Program-made: the position numbers and the translations under genes
Notes under the pieces: generated by a model
Database searches by the model: none
What the model was told of the DNA's origin: nothing
What the model saw: the letters and a program-made list of their open reading frames with translations, nothing else
Shown here: piece after piece, positions 34,370 through 43,037 of the stretch
Position numbering within the stretch: the stretch's first letter is position 1
Layout of the letters: the number at the start of each line of letters is the position of its first letter
Source of the DNA: Companilactobacillus nodensis DSM 19682 = JCM 14932 = NBRC 107160
GTDB taxonomy: Bacteria; Bacillota; Bacilli; Lactobacillales; Lactobacillaceae
Assembly (NCBI RefSeq): GCF_000615905.1
Contig: NZ_BAMN01000005.1
Location: 1-64,000, forward strand
DNA: 64,000 nucleotides
Direction: 5' to 3'

Positions 34370-34406
34370 AAAAAATACAGGACAAATATTAAAATTTGTC
34401 CTGTAT
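34370..34406 (-). terminator. Terminator of the OpuC/EgtU-like operon
   Basis: TACAGGACAAAT (34376-34387) and ATTTGTCCTGTA (34394-34405) with T6 on the minus strand. Confidence 0.9.
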
Positions 34407-34445
34407 AAATTATGGTAAAACTACGACTGCTTTCATAGTTTGCCC

Positions 34446-35971
34446 TTACTTTTTATTCAAAATTCCATGCTTAACTAGATATTCACGAGCAACTGCAGCC
34501 GCCTTCTCATGCTTAACCGATACACGATAATTCATCTTCTGCATATCTGTTTCACTGATCTTACCTGCTAATTTGTTCAAGGTCTTACGAATCTCAGGAT
34601 ACTTAGTTAATAGCTTCTCAGATACCAACGGGGCACCTTGATATGGTGGGAAGAAGCTCTTATCATCTTTCAACGCTACCAAGTTATATTCCTGAATCTG
34701 TGGATCAGTCGTATAACCGTCGACTAAGTTTACTTTGTCGTTGGCAATAGCCTTGTAGCGAATCGATGACTCCATCGTCTGCGTATTACCAAACTTCAAA
34801 TTATAAGCCTTGCTGATGCCCGGATATCCATCACTTAATTGATAGAAGTCAGGATCAAATCCAGCATTTATTTTACTTTCAACGGCAATCAAATCAGAGA
34901 CCGTCTTCAAATTATATTTCTTAGCGAAACTCTTCTTAACCACCAAGCATAACCATTCTCATACTTCATTGGCTTGAGATATTCCAAGTCCTCTTGTGAC
35001 TTCAACAATTTCTTCGCCAACTCGTATGTAGCCTCAGGATCATGGGTCGCACCCTTTTTAGTCTTAACCAATGATTCCAAGACCGTACCAGTGAATTCAG
35101 GATAAATATCAATTGAACCAGACTTCAGAGCTTTATATAGGAAAGAAGTCCCTCCAAAATTGGCCTTAGTTGTGACTTTGATATTTGGATTGTCTTGCTC
35201 AATCAGATCCTTATACATATTGATCAATATTTCAGGTTCACTACCCATCTTACCGGCAATGGTGATTGTCGTCTTAGGTTGCGCAATAACTCGATAACCT
35301 GCTACACCACCGACTAAGACAACTAATGTCGCAAGAATGATTCCAATCTTTCGAAGTGAAAGTTTGGAAATACCACGAATCAAGGCACTAAAGATCAAAG
35401 CTAAAATTGCCGAAAGAACCGCCCCAACGATCAAGAGAGAATTATTGTTGGTCTCAATACCTAAGAGGATATATGTACCTAGACCACCGGCACCGATCAA
35501 AGCTGCCAATGTAGCTGTACCAATAATCATAACCATCGCAATACGTAATCCAGAAATAATCATTGGCATAGCAAGTGGTATTTCAATCTTCAATAATTTT
35601 TTAGAGCGAGACAGCCCAAAGGCTTCGGCCGCTTCTTCCAAATTGGGATCTATCGTCGTCAGTCCAGAATAAGTATTCTGAAAAATCGGCATGACCGCAT
35701 AGACGACTAACGCAATAACTGATGGCACTGTACCAATTCCGACTAACGGAATTAGAATACCTAATAATGCCAAACTAGGAATCGTTTGAAGAACACTTGT
35801 GACATTCAAGATGAACTCGGCTGCCCGCTTATGTCTCATCAACAAAATTGCCAACGGTATGGCAATCACTGCCGCAATCAACAGTGAGACCAATGAGATA
35901 GAAATATGTTGTCCAATTGAGTTGAGAATATCATTTCCTTGAGTTTTGAAAATATGAATTATCCCTGACAT
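34446..35971 (-). pseudogene. ABC permease fused to substrate-binding domain (OpuC/EgtU type), frameshifted
   Basis: The N-terminal half is a permease (segments between residues 20 and 230; EEAAEAFGLSRSKKLLKIEIPLAMPMIISG is the ATPase-contact loop). The C-terminal half is an OpuAC-like binding domain (KMGSEPEILINMYKDLIE, GSIDIYPEFTGTVLESL, LVDGYTTDPQIQEYNLVALKDD). Near 34945 the frame breaks: KYENGYA is followed by a wrong-frame tail, while LVVKKSFAKKYNLKTV continues one frame over. One missing base (GC-TTGG) explains it, and the restored length of about 508 residues is normal. Substrate: glycine betaine, carnitine, choline or ergothioneine; not decidable here. Confidence 0.85.
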
Positions 35972-35972
35972 T

Positions 35973-36911
35973 CTACTCACCATCCCTTGCTAAATAATTT
36001 AAGAGACTCTGAGTAGTCAGCTTCCAGACCCGTTCATCTGAACTCTTAACCAATACAAAATCTTGTATCTTCAGCAAACCAGCTAAATCCGAGACATTAT
36101 CTTCTTCACTCAGATCTGCTTGCTGCCGGTCGACTTGCTGACAATCTTGACTATCAATAATCAACTTTAACTTCTTATCATCATTTTGTTGATTCTTAAA
36201 GAATCCATTCACAAAGTTATTCTTCGGATTATGGACGATCTCGTCGCGGGTACCGATCTGTTCCAAATGACCCAAGCGCATAATGGCAATCGTATTGCCT
36301 AGGCGAACCGCCTCGTTCATATCATGGGTAACAAAAACAAACGTCATGTTCATTTCAGCATGCAATTTCAAAACTAATTCCTGTAGTTGATTACGAGAAA
36401 TAGGATCAAGCGCACTGAATGGCTCATCCATCAAAACAATCTTTGGATTAGATGCTAGGGCGCGGACAATACCGACACGTTGCTGCTCACCACCAGATAA
36501 CTCATTTGGCAATCGCTTGGCGTATTTATCAGGATCGAGACCAACTTTTTCCAGCAAGTCCCAGGCTACTTGATGACGTTTTTCTTTGGACCACTTAAGT
36601 GATTCCGGTTGAATCGTGATATTATCTTCAATCGTCATGTTAGGAAACAAGGCAATATTCTGTAAAACATAACCCATCTGCAGACGCATCTCTTGTAAAT
36701 TGAAATCATCAATATTTTTACCATCAATCGTAATTTCACCAGAAGTCTGCTTGATCAATCGATTGATCATTTTGAGAGTTGTCGTCTTACCACTACCACT
36801 AGGTCCGACTAACACAAAGAAGTCTCCATCTTTTATCTGAAGATTCAAATCATTAATAGCTGTATTATTATTATTCTCGTATTTTTTATACACATTCTTA
36901 AACTCAATCAT
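35973..36911 (-). CDS. ABC transporter ATP-binding protein, OpuCA/EgtUA type
   Basis: A 312-residue ATPase: Walker A GPSGSGKTT (36-44), Q-loop in YVLQNIALFP, signature LSGGEQQ (138-144), Walker B IVLMDEP (158-164), switch His in VTHDMNEA. The C-terminal part is too short for the paired CBS domains that sense ionic strength in OpuA-type systems. Its stop lies one base before the permease start at 35971. Upstream is an operator dyad shared with the divergent Rrf2 gene. Confidence 0.9.
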   Translation of the reverse strand: MIEFKNVYKKYENNNNTAINDLNLQIKDGDFFVLVGPSGSGKTTTLKMINRLIKQTSGEITIDGKNIDDFNLQEMRLQMGYVLQNIALFPNMTIEDNITIQPESLKWSKEKRHQVAWDLLEKVGLDPDKYAKRLPNELSGGEQQRVGIVRALASNPKIVLMDEPFSALDPISRNQLQELVLKLHAEMNMTFVFVTHDMNEAVRLGNTIAIMRLGHLEQIGTRDEIVHNPKNNFVNGFFKNQQNDDKKLKLIIDSQDCQQVDRQQADLSEEDNVSDLAGLLKIQDFVLVKSSDERVWKLTTQSLLNYLARDGE

Positions 36912-36936
36912 ATAGGCACCCTTTGTAGCACAATTT

Positions 36937-36957
36937 CTGTAACTCGATAAGTTACAA
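36937..36957. promoter_or_regulatory. Candidate Rrf2 operator, importer side
   Basis: CTGTAAC-TCGATAA-GTTACAA: seven-base arms around a seven-base centre, 26 bp upstream of the ATPase start. It matches the dyad at 37059-37079 in length, spacing and arm sequence. Confidence 0.65.
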
Positions 36958-37058
36958 TTACAATATAATTATCAGTCTTATTTGTCAATTAATACGCATG
37001 ATAAATCAATAGTGCGTAGTAAAAAGTTGACTAAGCATAAAGATAATCATATTATTAA

Positions 37059-37079
37059 CTGTAATTAATAAAGTTACAG
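37059..37079. promoter_or_regulatory. Candidate Rrf2 operator, regulator side
   Basis: CTGTAAT-TAATAAA-GTTACAG, part of a longer perfect 10-9-10 repeat TTAACTGTAA/TTACAGTTAA (37055-37083) that reaches to within a few bases of the ribosome site of the Rrf2 gene. Suits autorepression. Confidence 0.7.
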
Positions 37080-37096
37080 TTAATGGAGGTGAGTTG

Positions 37097-37537
37097 ATGC
37101 GTGTATCAACTCGTTTCAGTGATTCCATTCATATCTTGGCATTCATTGAAATATATAAAAATATTAGACTCTCTAGTGAAGTCATCGCCAGCAGTGTTGA
37201 AACTTCACCTGTTGTAGTCAGACGATTAATGAGTGTTCTTCGTGAACACGGATTGATCGACACTAAACAAGGATCAGTTGAACCAAAATTAGCGCGAAAA
37301 CCCAAAGACATCACCTTATTGGATATTTACTTCGCAACTGAAGGAAATAAGCCTCTCTTTGAATTGGACAAAAAAACAAACCCTGAATGTATCGTTGGCG
37401 GTAATATCCAAGAAGTTCTTGGCGATTACTACGAGCAAGCTAAAATAGCTGCTCAACGAAAACTCAACGATACAACACTACAGGATTTGATCGAAACAAT
37501 TTTGGTCAAAGAGAAGGCTAAACAATCTACTAAATAA
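37097..37537 (+). CDS. Rrf2-family regulator (YwnA-like)
   Basis: A 146-residue Rrf2 protein: RVSTRFSDSIHILAFIEIY, SEVIASSVETSPVVVRRLMSVLREHGLIDTKQGS (winged helix). It has a single cysteine in NPECIVGGNIQ rather than the three of iron-sulfur Rrf2 regulators, as in YwnA-like members that may sense thiols. GGAGG lies seven bases before ATG 37097. Divergent from the ABC importer, with the same dyad on both sides, so the importer is its likely target. Ends two bases from the convergent oxidoreductase. Confidence 0.9.
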   Translation: MRVSTRFSDSIHILAFIEIYKNIRLSSEVIASSVETSPVVVRRLMSVLREHGLIDTKQGSVEPKLARKPKDITLLDIYFATEGNKPLFELDKKTNPECIVGGNIQEVLGDYYEQAKIAAQRKLNDTTLQDLIETILVKEKAKQSTK

Positions 37538-37539
37538 TT

Positions 37540-38484
37540 CTAGTCATTATCAATAATGACTTGTCCCATATCACGACTCTTCATAACATAATCATGAGCT
37601 TCTCTAATCTGATCAAGTTTGAATACGCGTGGAATTGGGATTTGTAAGTTATTTTTAGAAATCATTTCAAACATTTCATCGACCCATTCTTGATGTACAT
37701 CAGTGGAATCGAAGCAAGTTAAGTATTTTCCAGCTAGAGTAAATGGATTGAAATTATCTACCGTCCATTCACCTGCCAGTAAACCGATCAGTGATACTGT
37801 ACCACCTTGATTAAGATGGGCAATTGAATTAGATAAACTGACTGTTCCGACCATATCGATGATACCGTCGTAGTTTTTATCAGTCTTCAACTTATTATCA
37901 ACATCAAGAATTGCATCATCAGCACCATTATCAAGTAGTGGTTGAAGCATGTTCTCACGTCTAGTTGTAGCAGTGACCTGCAATCCCATGACCTTTGCCA
38001 ATTGAATTGCTGACAATCCAACTGCACTTGTACCACCACGCAACAAGAGTGTTTGTCCAGGCTTCAAATTAAGTGATTTGATAGCACCAAAGGCCGTATA
38101 GAAGTTCTCTGGATATTGGGCCAGTGTCACCCAGTCCCCTTCGTAACTAACTGGATATAAGTTAGCATCGTCAACAAGTGCATATTCTTGATAACTTCCG
38201 TCAACTTCGCGACCAAATCCCCCCATCATCGTGATGACCTTTTGGCCAACCTTCAACTTACTGTCTTCAGACACTTGGGCAATCTCGCCGACCGCTTCAA
38301 CACCGATTACACGTGGGAACTTAACGGATGGTGAACCACCTTCTCTAGTTAAAACTTCATATCTATGAACACCAAAAGCATGAATCTTCATAACTGATTG
38401 ATGCTTAGTTGCATCAGGAATTGGTCTTTCAACTATGTTCATCACACTAGCGTCCCCTGGTTTATCAATAACAACTGCTCTCAT
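37540..38484 (-). CDS. Zinc-independent MDR oxidoreductase (quinone reductase-like)
   Basis: A 314-residue medium-chain oxidoreductase: IGVEAVGEIAQVSEDSKLKVGQKVI in the GroES-like domain and LLLRGGTSAVGLSAIQLAKVMGLQV in the Rossmann domain. No zinc ligands. ATG 38484 is chosen for its GGAG site nine bases upstream. Its promoter has the 19-bp spacer of MerR-controlled genes and it is divergent from a MerR regulator, so it is probably induced by that protein. Confidence 0.9.
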   Translation of the reverse strand: MRAVVIDKPGDASVMNIVERPIPDATKHQSVMKIHAFGVHRYEVLTREGGSPSVKFPRVIGVEAVGEIAQVSEDSKLKVGQKVITMMGGFGREVDGSYQEYALVDDANLYPVSYEGDWVTLAQYPENFYTAFGAIKSLNLKPGQTLLLRGGTSAVGLSAIQLAKVMGLQVTATTRRENMLQPLLDNGADDAILDVDNKLKTDKNYDGIIDMVGTVSLSNSIAHLNQGGTVSLIGLLAGEWTVDNFNPFTLAGKYLTCFDSTDVHQEWVDEMFEMISKNNLQIPIPRVFKLDQIREAHDYVMKSRDMGQVIIDND

Positions 38485-38528
38485 ATTTATATTCTCCAAT
38501 CTTTTTCGTTTGCTCATTCAATGTTTTT

Positions 38529-38559
38529 AGTATAGGGTGTAACGTAACGTTACAGTCAA
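38529..38559 (-). promoter_or_regulatory. MerR-type promoter of the oxidoreductase gene
   Basis: On the minus strand: TTGACT (-35, plus 38554-38559), a 19-base spacer holding the dyad GTAACGTTACGTTAC, and TATACT (-10, plus 38529-38534). The overlong 19-bp spacer with a central dyad is the hallmark of MerR-activated promoters. Confidence 0.8.
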
Positions 38560-38580
38560 GTAATCGATGGGAGAAATTTT

Positions 38581-39387
38581 ATGTTAACAATTCAAAAGTT
38601 TGCTGATCTAGCTGGTACAACTAGGCGAACACTGATTTTTTATGATCAAAAAGAATTATTCAAACCAAAGAAAGTCATGGATAATGGTTACAGGTATTAT
38701 GATTACGACCAACTATACGAAGCAACTTTTATCCTGGAACTGCGTCGTCTTGGCCTGTCTATTTCTGAGATCAAGTCATTAAATGAAGACTCAAGAGACG
38801 ACTCCTTGAACGATAATTTGAAGAGCGTCTTACAACAGATCAATACTCAAATGGATAATCTGACCATTCTCAAAGAAACGTTAAATACCCGTTTCAATCA
38901 AGTTACTAACAATGAAGATATCGTCAAGAACCGCCCATTCATTGATTCAGTTATACCTGGATTATTCTGTCGTTCAAGACAATCAGTTGCTTGTACTGAA
39001 GAAGAAATTGCCGAGATCTACACTGACTTTTATGAACAACTTGGTAAGCTCAAATTAATGAATAAACAAGATTCCGGATTTCTAACACAGCTGCCTGGCA
39101 GTGATGCTAATCTGTATTCCACAGCTTCTTTTTGTATTTTGAAAAAAGTATCAGCGCGGACAGACACTGGCGACTTACCATTGATAAAGAAACCAGCCGG
39201 CGATTATGTCTCGATAGATACTACAAACGATACTAAAAATATCTGTATTTCATTACAGATATTAGATGAATATATCAAAAAGAATCATATCAAAATAACT
39301 GACAAACTTTGGCAAATAAACTTAGACGAAAATTTCACCAGCAAGGGTGCCTCAAACTTGGTTCGTTTACAATATCAGATAAATTAA
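38581..39387 (+). CDS. MerR-family regulator with C-terminal effector-binding region
   Basis: A 268-residue MerR regulator: TIQKFADLAGTTRRTLIFYDQKELFKPKKV..GYRYYDYDQL is the winged helix, followed by a coiled-coil dimerisation helix and a roughly 140-residue C-terminal domain of GyrI-like length for small-molecule binding. GGGAG lies seven bases before the ATG. Divergent from the oxidoreductase with a MerR-type promoter between, so probably a sensor for an electrophile or drug. Confidence 0.9.
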   Translation: MLTIQKFADLAGTTRRTLIFYDQKELFKPKKVMDNGYRYYDYDQLYEATFILELRRLGLSISEIKSLNEDSRDDSLNDNLKSVLQQINTQMDNLTILKETLNTRFNQVTNNEDIVKNRPFIDSVIPGLFCRSRQSVACTEEEIAEIYTDFYEQLGKLKLMNKQDSGFLTQLPGSDANLYSTASFCILKKVSARTDTGDLPLIKKPAGDYVSIDTTNDTKNICISLQILDEYIKKNHIKITDKLWQINLDENFTSKGASNLVRLQYQIN

Positions 39388-39547
39388 AAAGGGGCTGTGA
39401 CATAAGTCACTAAACTTGCCGCGTAAACGCGCGGCAAAACACAACTTCCTCCGTTTAACTACAAAAAGCATCGCATTTACTACGTAAATACGATGCTTTT
39501 TTAGGTTATACTCAGAAGTTAAACGTGTTTCGTCACGCTCTTTTTTT
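39386..39547. repeat. Dispersed hairpin repeat, copy 2 (also convergent terminator)
   Basis: In the opposite orientation to copy 1. The central stem AAAAGCATCGCATTTAC (about 39464-39480) pairs with 39484-39500 around a TAC loop. Conserved flanks are GGTTATACTC and GTCACGCTC-T7. Additional stems are TTGCCGCG/CGCGCGGCAA and CGTTTAAC/GTTAAACG. It fills the gap between convergent genes and ends both. Confidence 0.65.
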
Positions 39548-39550
39548 GAT

Positions 39551-40408
39551 CTAGTTTAATTTTAATGTTAAAAATTCTTTCAAATCAGTTGCTGGATGTC
39601 CCATGATTTGTTGATAATCATCCGTAACAACATTCAACAAACCCTTACCACCAGCATCATACATTGAACTCAACATGTGGCCCTCTCCACCTTGATTGTA
39701 CAAGTCGGAGAACTGCTGCAAGGTAACTGGTTGATAGCCAATCTTGTGTCCTGATACTTCAGTCAAGACAGCCGCCAACTCAGGCATCGTATAGTTTTTA
39801 TCTTGAGTAAGTGTATAAATTTTCCCATTTTGACGTAACTCAACAGATGTCGCAACCTTAGCGAATGCCTTAGCACTATCTTCCAAACTAATGAATGACC
39901 AAGCTTCTTTACCAACTGGGTAAATAACATTCTGACGTTCAATCAATTCTGGCAGATATGGTACCAACGGATCGGCATACAATGCATTCTTAATGATCGT
40001 ATATTTCAAGTCTGACTCAGCCAAGCGACGTGGTAAATATCCATAAAAGGCCGACAGATCAAATGGATTATTCTCCTGATCAGCAATGAATCCCATCGCT
40101 AAAATATGTCCAACTTTGGCTTTTTCAGCGGCAGCAATAACATTCTCTAATTCTGTTACACGGCTAAAACTGTCATGACTCTTACTTGGAACATAAACAA
40201 AGACATCTTTATCAGTCAGCGCATTAATCATCATGTCCTCATTTTGATAATCAATCGGTAATACCTCTATCCCTGCGTCAGTAAGACTCTTTGCCTTACT
40301 AACAGTGTGAACACCGACACTTATATCTGAGTTAGGTACAAGTTTCATAACTTCCTTTAAAATCTGAGAACCCAAATGGCCTGTAGCACCAGTAATAATA
40401 TATTTCAT
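39551..40408 (-). CDS. NmrA-like NAD(P)-binding protein
   Basis: A 285-residue NmrA/QOR2-type protein: ITGATGHLGSQILKEV at residue 4, ALYADPLVPYLPELI, FISLEDSAKAFAKVA. Such proteins reduce quinones or act as NADPH sensors. Similar in type to 22817-23680. Monocistronic, convergent with the MerR gene across the repeat element. Confidence 0.87.
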   Translation of the reverse strand: MKYIITGATGHLGSQILKEVMKLVPNSDISVGVHTVSKAKSLTDAGIEVLPIDYQNEDMMINALTDKDVFVYVPSKSHDSFSRVTELENVIAAAEKAKVGHILAMGFIADQENNPFDLSAFYGYLPRRLAESDLKYTIIKNALYADPLVPYLPELIERQNVIYPVGKEAWSFISLEDSAKAFAKVATSVELRQNGKIYTLTQDKNYTMPELAAVLTEVSGHKIGYQPVTLQQFSDLYNQGGEGHMLSSMYDAGGKGLLNVVTDDYQQIMGHPATDLKEFLTLKLN

Positions 40409-40472
40409 AAATAATTACCTCTTCGTATTAATTATTAACATGTTACTACATTAGTTACACGTATTCAAACTA

Positions 40473-41153
40473 TTAGTTTTCACTAGAAATAACTTCAACC
40501 TTAGATTCAATATCAGGCATAATTGACCGCAGATCATTACATACTCTGGTCAAAGCGGCCATTCGATATTGTACTGTCGTAGCTTCATTCCCTTGTACAA
40601 CAAACAAAACATCTGTGGTATTCTCATCTATTTTATACAACTCAGAATCTCGACAATCTAAGTATGCCAGGATTCCTTTTTGATCACGATAAACATAATC
40701 ATATTCAGCAACTTTTTTATCTGGTGCCATAATTGGTGAAAAAATATCCGGCTTATTAGAGACAGTGAATTCAATTGGAAAGTCGATCTTACTAATATCG
40801 TGGGCACCGATCGACAAATAAGAACGCAGCGACTCAATATTATAAATATCCACTACTGAATTGACTCGTGGAAAACTACCGCGATGTTGAATATTTCCAA
40901 TCAAAGCTTCAGTAGTCGGTGGATTTTTTTTCAAACTACGACCAATTTTTTTAACCATCTCGACATATCCATTAATAATTGGATTATCACGCAAATCATC
41001 TAGATCAGTATCTAATGCTCTTTTTTCATTAGTTCCTAACTTATTCAAGATATCATCATTTAACGGCTGAGACAGGTCAATCCCACTTACTTTGGCCACA
41101 ACTATATCAGTGATACCCAAATCAACTAAGCTCTGATTCAATTTAAAATCCAT
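40473..41153 (-). CDS. B3/B4 tRNA-binding-domain protein
   Basis: A 226-residue stand-alone B3/B4 domain, the fold found in the beta subunit of phenylalanyl-tRNA synthetase. RVNSVVDIYNIESLRSYLSIGAHDISKI is the characteristic core, followed by FVVQGNEATTVQYRMAALTRVCNDL. Function of free-standing copies is not established; aminoacyl-tRNA editing is one proposal. GGTGAATTG site before the ATG. It follows the ABC permease by 15 bases, so it may be the last gene of that operon. A second member is at 47231. Confidence 0.82.
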   Translation of the reverse strand: MDFKLNQSLVDLGITDIVVAKVSGIDLSQPLNDDILNKLGTNEKRALDTDLDDLRDNPIINGYVEMVKKIGRSLKKNPPTTEALIGNIQHRGSFPRVNSVVDIYNIESLRSYLSIGAHDISKIDFPIEFTVSNKPDIFSPIMAPDKKVAEYDYVYRDQKGILAYLDCRDSELYKIDENTTDVLFVVQGNEATTVQYRMAALTRVCNDLRSIMPDIESKVEVISSEN

Positions 41154-41168
41154 ATCAATTCACCATCC

Positions 41169-41933
41169 CTACAATTTCTTGTGCTTTAATAATAAAACCG
41201 CCAGATATACCAACACCACCGCAGACAAAATCGTTATCCAAACAGCTGGCATAATATGCGAAATTTTCTCTGTTCCCTTCACTAATGACATATTATCTGT
41301 GACTAACGAGATTGGGTTGTATCTCTTCACATCCTTGAACAAATTTAATAGAGTCAAGAAGATAAAAGCAACGACTGCCGTCAAAAATCCTAGATAATTA
41401 CTCTTACCCAACGCTGAACCAAAAATCGTCACGGCTACAAACATCGATCCAAATATCAATAATGGCCACAGACCGGTCAAGACATTAGGACTTTTGTTAT
41501 CAGAGAAATAATATGCTGTATACACCCAATTGATAAAAAAGGCAGTTACAAGTGCGAGACACCATTGAAAATAAGCCACAATATATTTTGCCAACACAAC
41601 TGAATAACGTGGTAATCCCTTCGTAACGAGATTGATCAACGTACCACGAGAGACTTCGCCACTAATAGTTCCACTGAAAATAACCGCTAAGACATAGATA
41701 CCAATTTGGGTCATATTCTTATAATACTGCTGCCAAGAATCAAGACTAGTTGGATCAGTCATCTTGATCGTCATGCCACTGCCGGAAGCCATTTTCAAAA
41801 TTTCTGGTGTCAGTTTGGCCATTAATGGACCTTCAATTCCAAAGATAACGAAGACAACTGCAATTATTAACAAATGATAGCTACGCCATGACTCCAATAA
41901 TTCTTTGCGAATGAAAAACCACGTAGCTCTCAT
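41169..41933 (-). CDS. ABC-2-type permease
   Basis: A 254-residue membrane protein with six predicted segments: FFIRKELLESWRSYHLLIIAVVFVIFG, then the extracytoplasmic loop and SGEVSRGTLINLVTKGLPRYSVVLAKY, typical of ABC-2 exporters. Its ATG overlaps the stop of the ATPase frame (ATGA at 41930-41933). Partner of the split ATPase; the pair likely exports a lipid or antimicrobial compound. Confidence 0.88.
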   Translation of the reverse strand: MRATWFFIRKELLESWRSYHLLIIAVVFVIFGIEGPLMAKLTPEILKMASGSGMTIKMTDPTSLDSWQQYYKNMTQIGIYVLAVIFSGTISGEVSRGTLINLVTKGLPRYSVVLAKYIVAYFQWCLALVTAFFINWVYTAYYFSDNKSPNVLTGLWPLLIFGSMFVAVTIFGSALGKSNYLGFLTAVVAFIFLTLLNLFKDVKRYNPISLVTDNMSLVKGTEKISHIMPAVWITILSAVVLVYLAVLLLKHKKL

Positions 41934-42828
41934 GACGTCACCTCCATGAAGATATCTTCCAAACTTGTTTCCAGACTATTTATTGAGACTGGCATCAAAT
42001 GCCTGTCTAACAATGTTTGCATAACCTTTTCTGCGGCTGGCTGATAATCTCCGAGATAATTCAAAATTACTTGTTTATCGTTTAAGATTGCGTCCAAAAC
42101 CTTTGCGGCTATTTGGGCCGAAGTACTAGAATTGAACTTCAAAACAATTTGTGGTTTGGCATATTGTTCCTTCAAATTACTCAAAGAATCGTTGGCCTTT
42201 AAAAATCCAGCATGTAAAATTCCGACATGATCACTGATACGTTCAACATCATTCAAAATGTGAGTTGAAAAAACAATCGTCGTTTCGTCACGTAAACTTG
42301 CCAACAAACTTAAGAATTCACTCCGACCAATCGGGTCCAGTGCAGACGTTGGCTCATCACAGATCAATAGACGTGGTCGATTTAACAATGCTTGAGCAAT
42401 TCCCAAGCGTTGTTTCATCCTCGGGAGAATCCATGAATACGTCGCTTGTTTATCGGCAGATCAACTGTCTTCAACATTTTAGTAATTCTATCAGACAATT
42501 CGCCCTTAGGAATACCCGTCAATCTTCCACACAATTTCAAATACTCCGTCGGATTCATATAACCATAATATTCAGGAACATCAGGCAAATAGCCAATCTC
42601 ACGATTAATCGCTGAATTGCCATAATGAACCCTTTGACCATCGACCAAAATTTCTCCTGAATCAATCGTTTCTAATCCCAAGATCATCTTCATTGTTGTG
42701 GTTTTACCAGCATCATTCTCACCCACAAATCCAAAAATCGAACCTTCTGGAACCTCAAAATTCAATCCATTCAATACTTGTTTATCGCCAAAATATTTCT
42801 TAACATCGTGTAATTCCAAAATTGCCAT
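41930..42828 (-). pseudogene. ABC transporter ATPase split by a one-base frameshift in the signature motif
   Basis: The first frame (from ATG 42828, GGAG eight bases upstream) carries Walker A GENDAGKTT, in which D replaces the usual G/S, and runs to HGFSRG-stop. The second starts with ATG four bases back (42418) and continues MKQRLGIAQALL, Walker B LLICDEPTSALDP and the switch His VFSTHIL. Joined, HGFSRG-MKQRLGIAQ is the normal signature region of the drug-export ATPase family and the length is about 299, normal. One lost base (GAGG-ATG) explains it. As written, neither half would be a working ATPase. Confidence 0.88.
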
Positions 42829-43037
42829 CAATATGTCTCCCTACCGACAACAAAGTACAAAATAGCTCCAATAGGATTAACTAATAGTGTTAATAACACC
42901 CACAGGATTCGATTACCTGTTCGATAGTTTTGATGACGAAAAATATGGATCAATGCGGCAACATCTAAGCCAACTTCTAACAAAATCAATGGAATAAAGA
43001 GTGGTAAATTATTCATAAAAATATCAGTATTATGCAT
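42828..43037 (-). CDS. Small membrane protein with PLDc_N domain
   Basis: A 69-residue protein with two membrane segments. LEVGLDVAALIHIFRHQNYRTGNRILWVLLTLLVNPIGAILYFVVGR matches the phospholipase D nuclease N-terminal (PLDc_N) domain: two spans joined by a basic turn and the N-P-I/L-G-x-I-x-Y end. Overlaps the end of the XRE gene by eight bases and the ATPase start by one codon (TGATG), so it is translationally coupled within the operon. Confidence 0.88.
   Translation of the reverse strand: MHNTDIFMNNLPLFIPLILLEVGLDVAALIHIFRHQNYRTGNRILWVLLTLLVNPIGAILYFVVGRETY

Noticed and set aside
41930-42828. Two independent coupled ABC half-genes
   Set aside because: The halves divide a single ATPase domain inside its signature motif; neither would bind and hydrolyse ATP alone.
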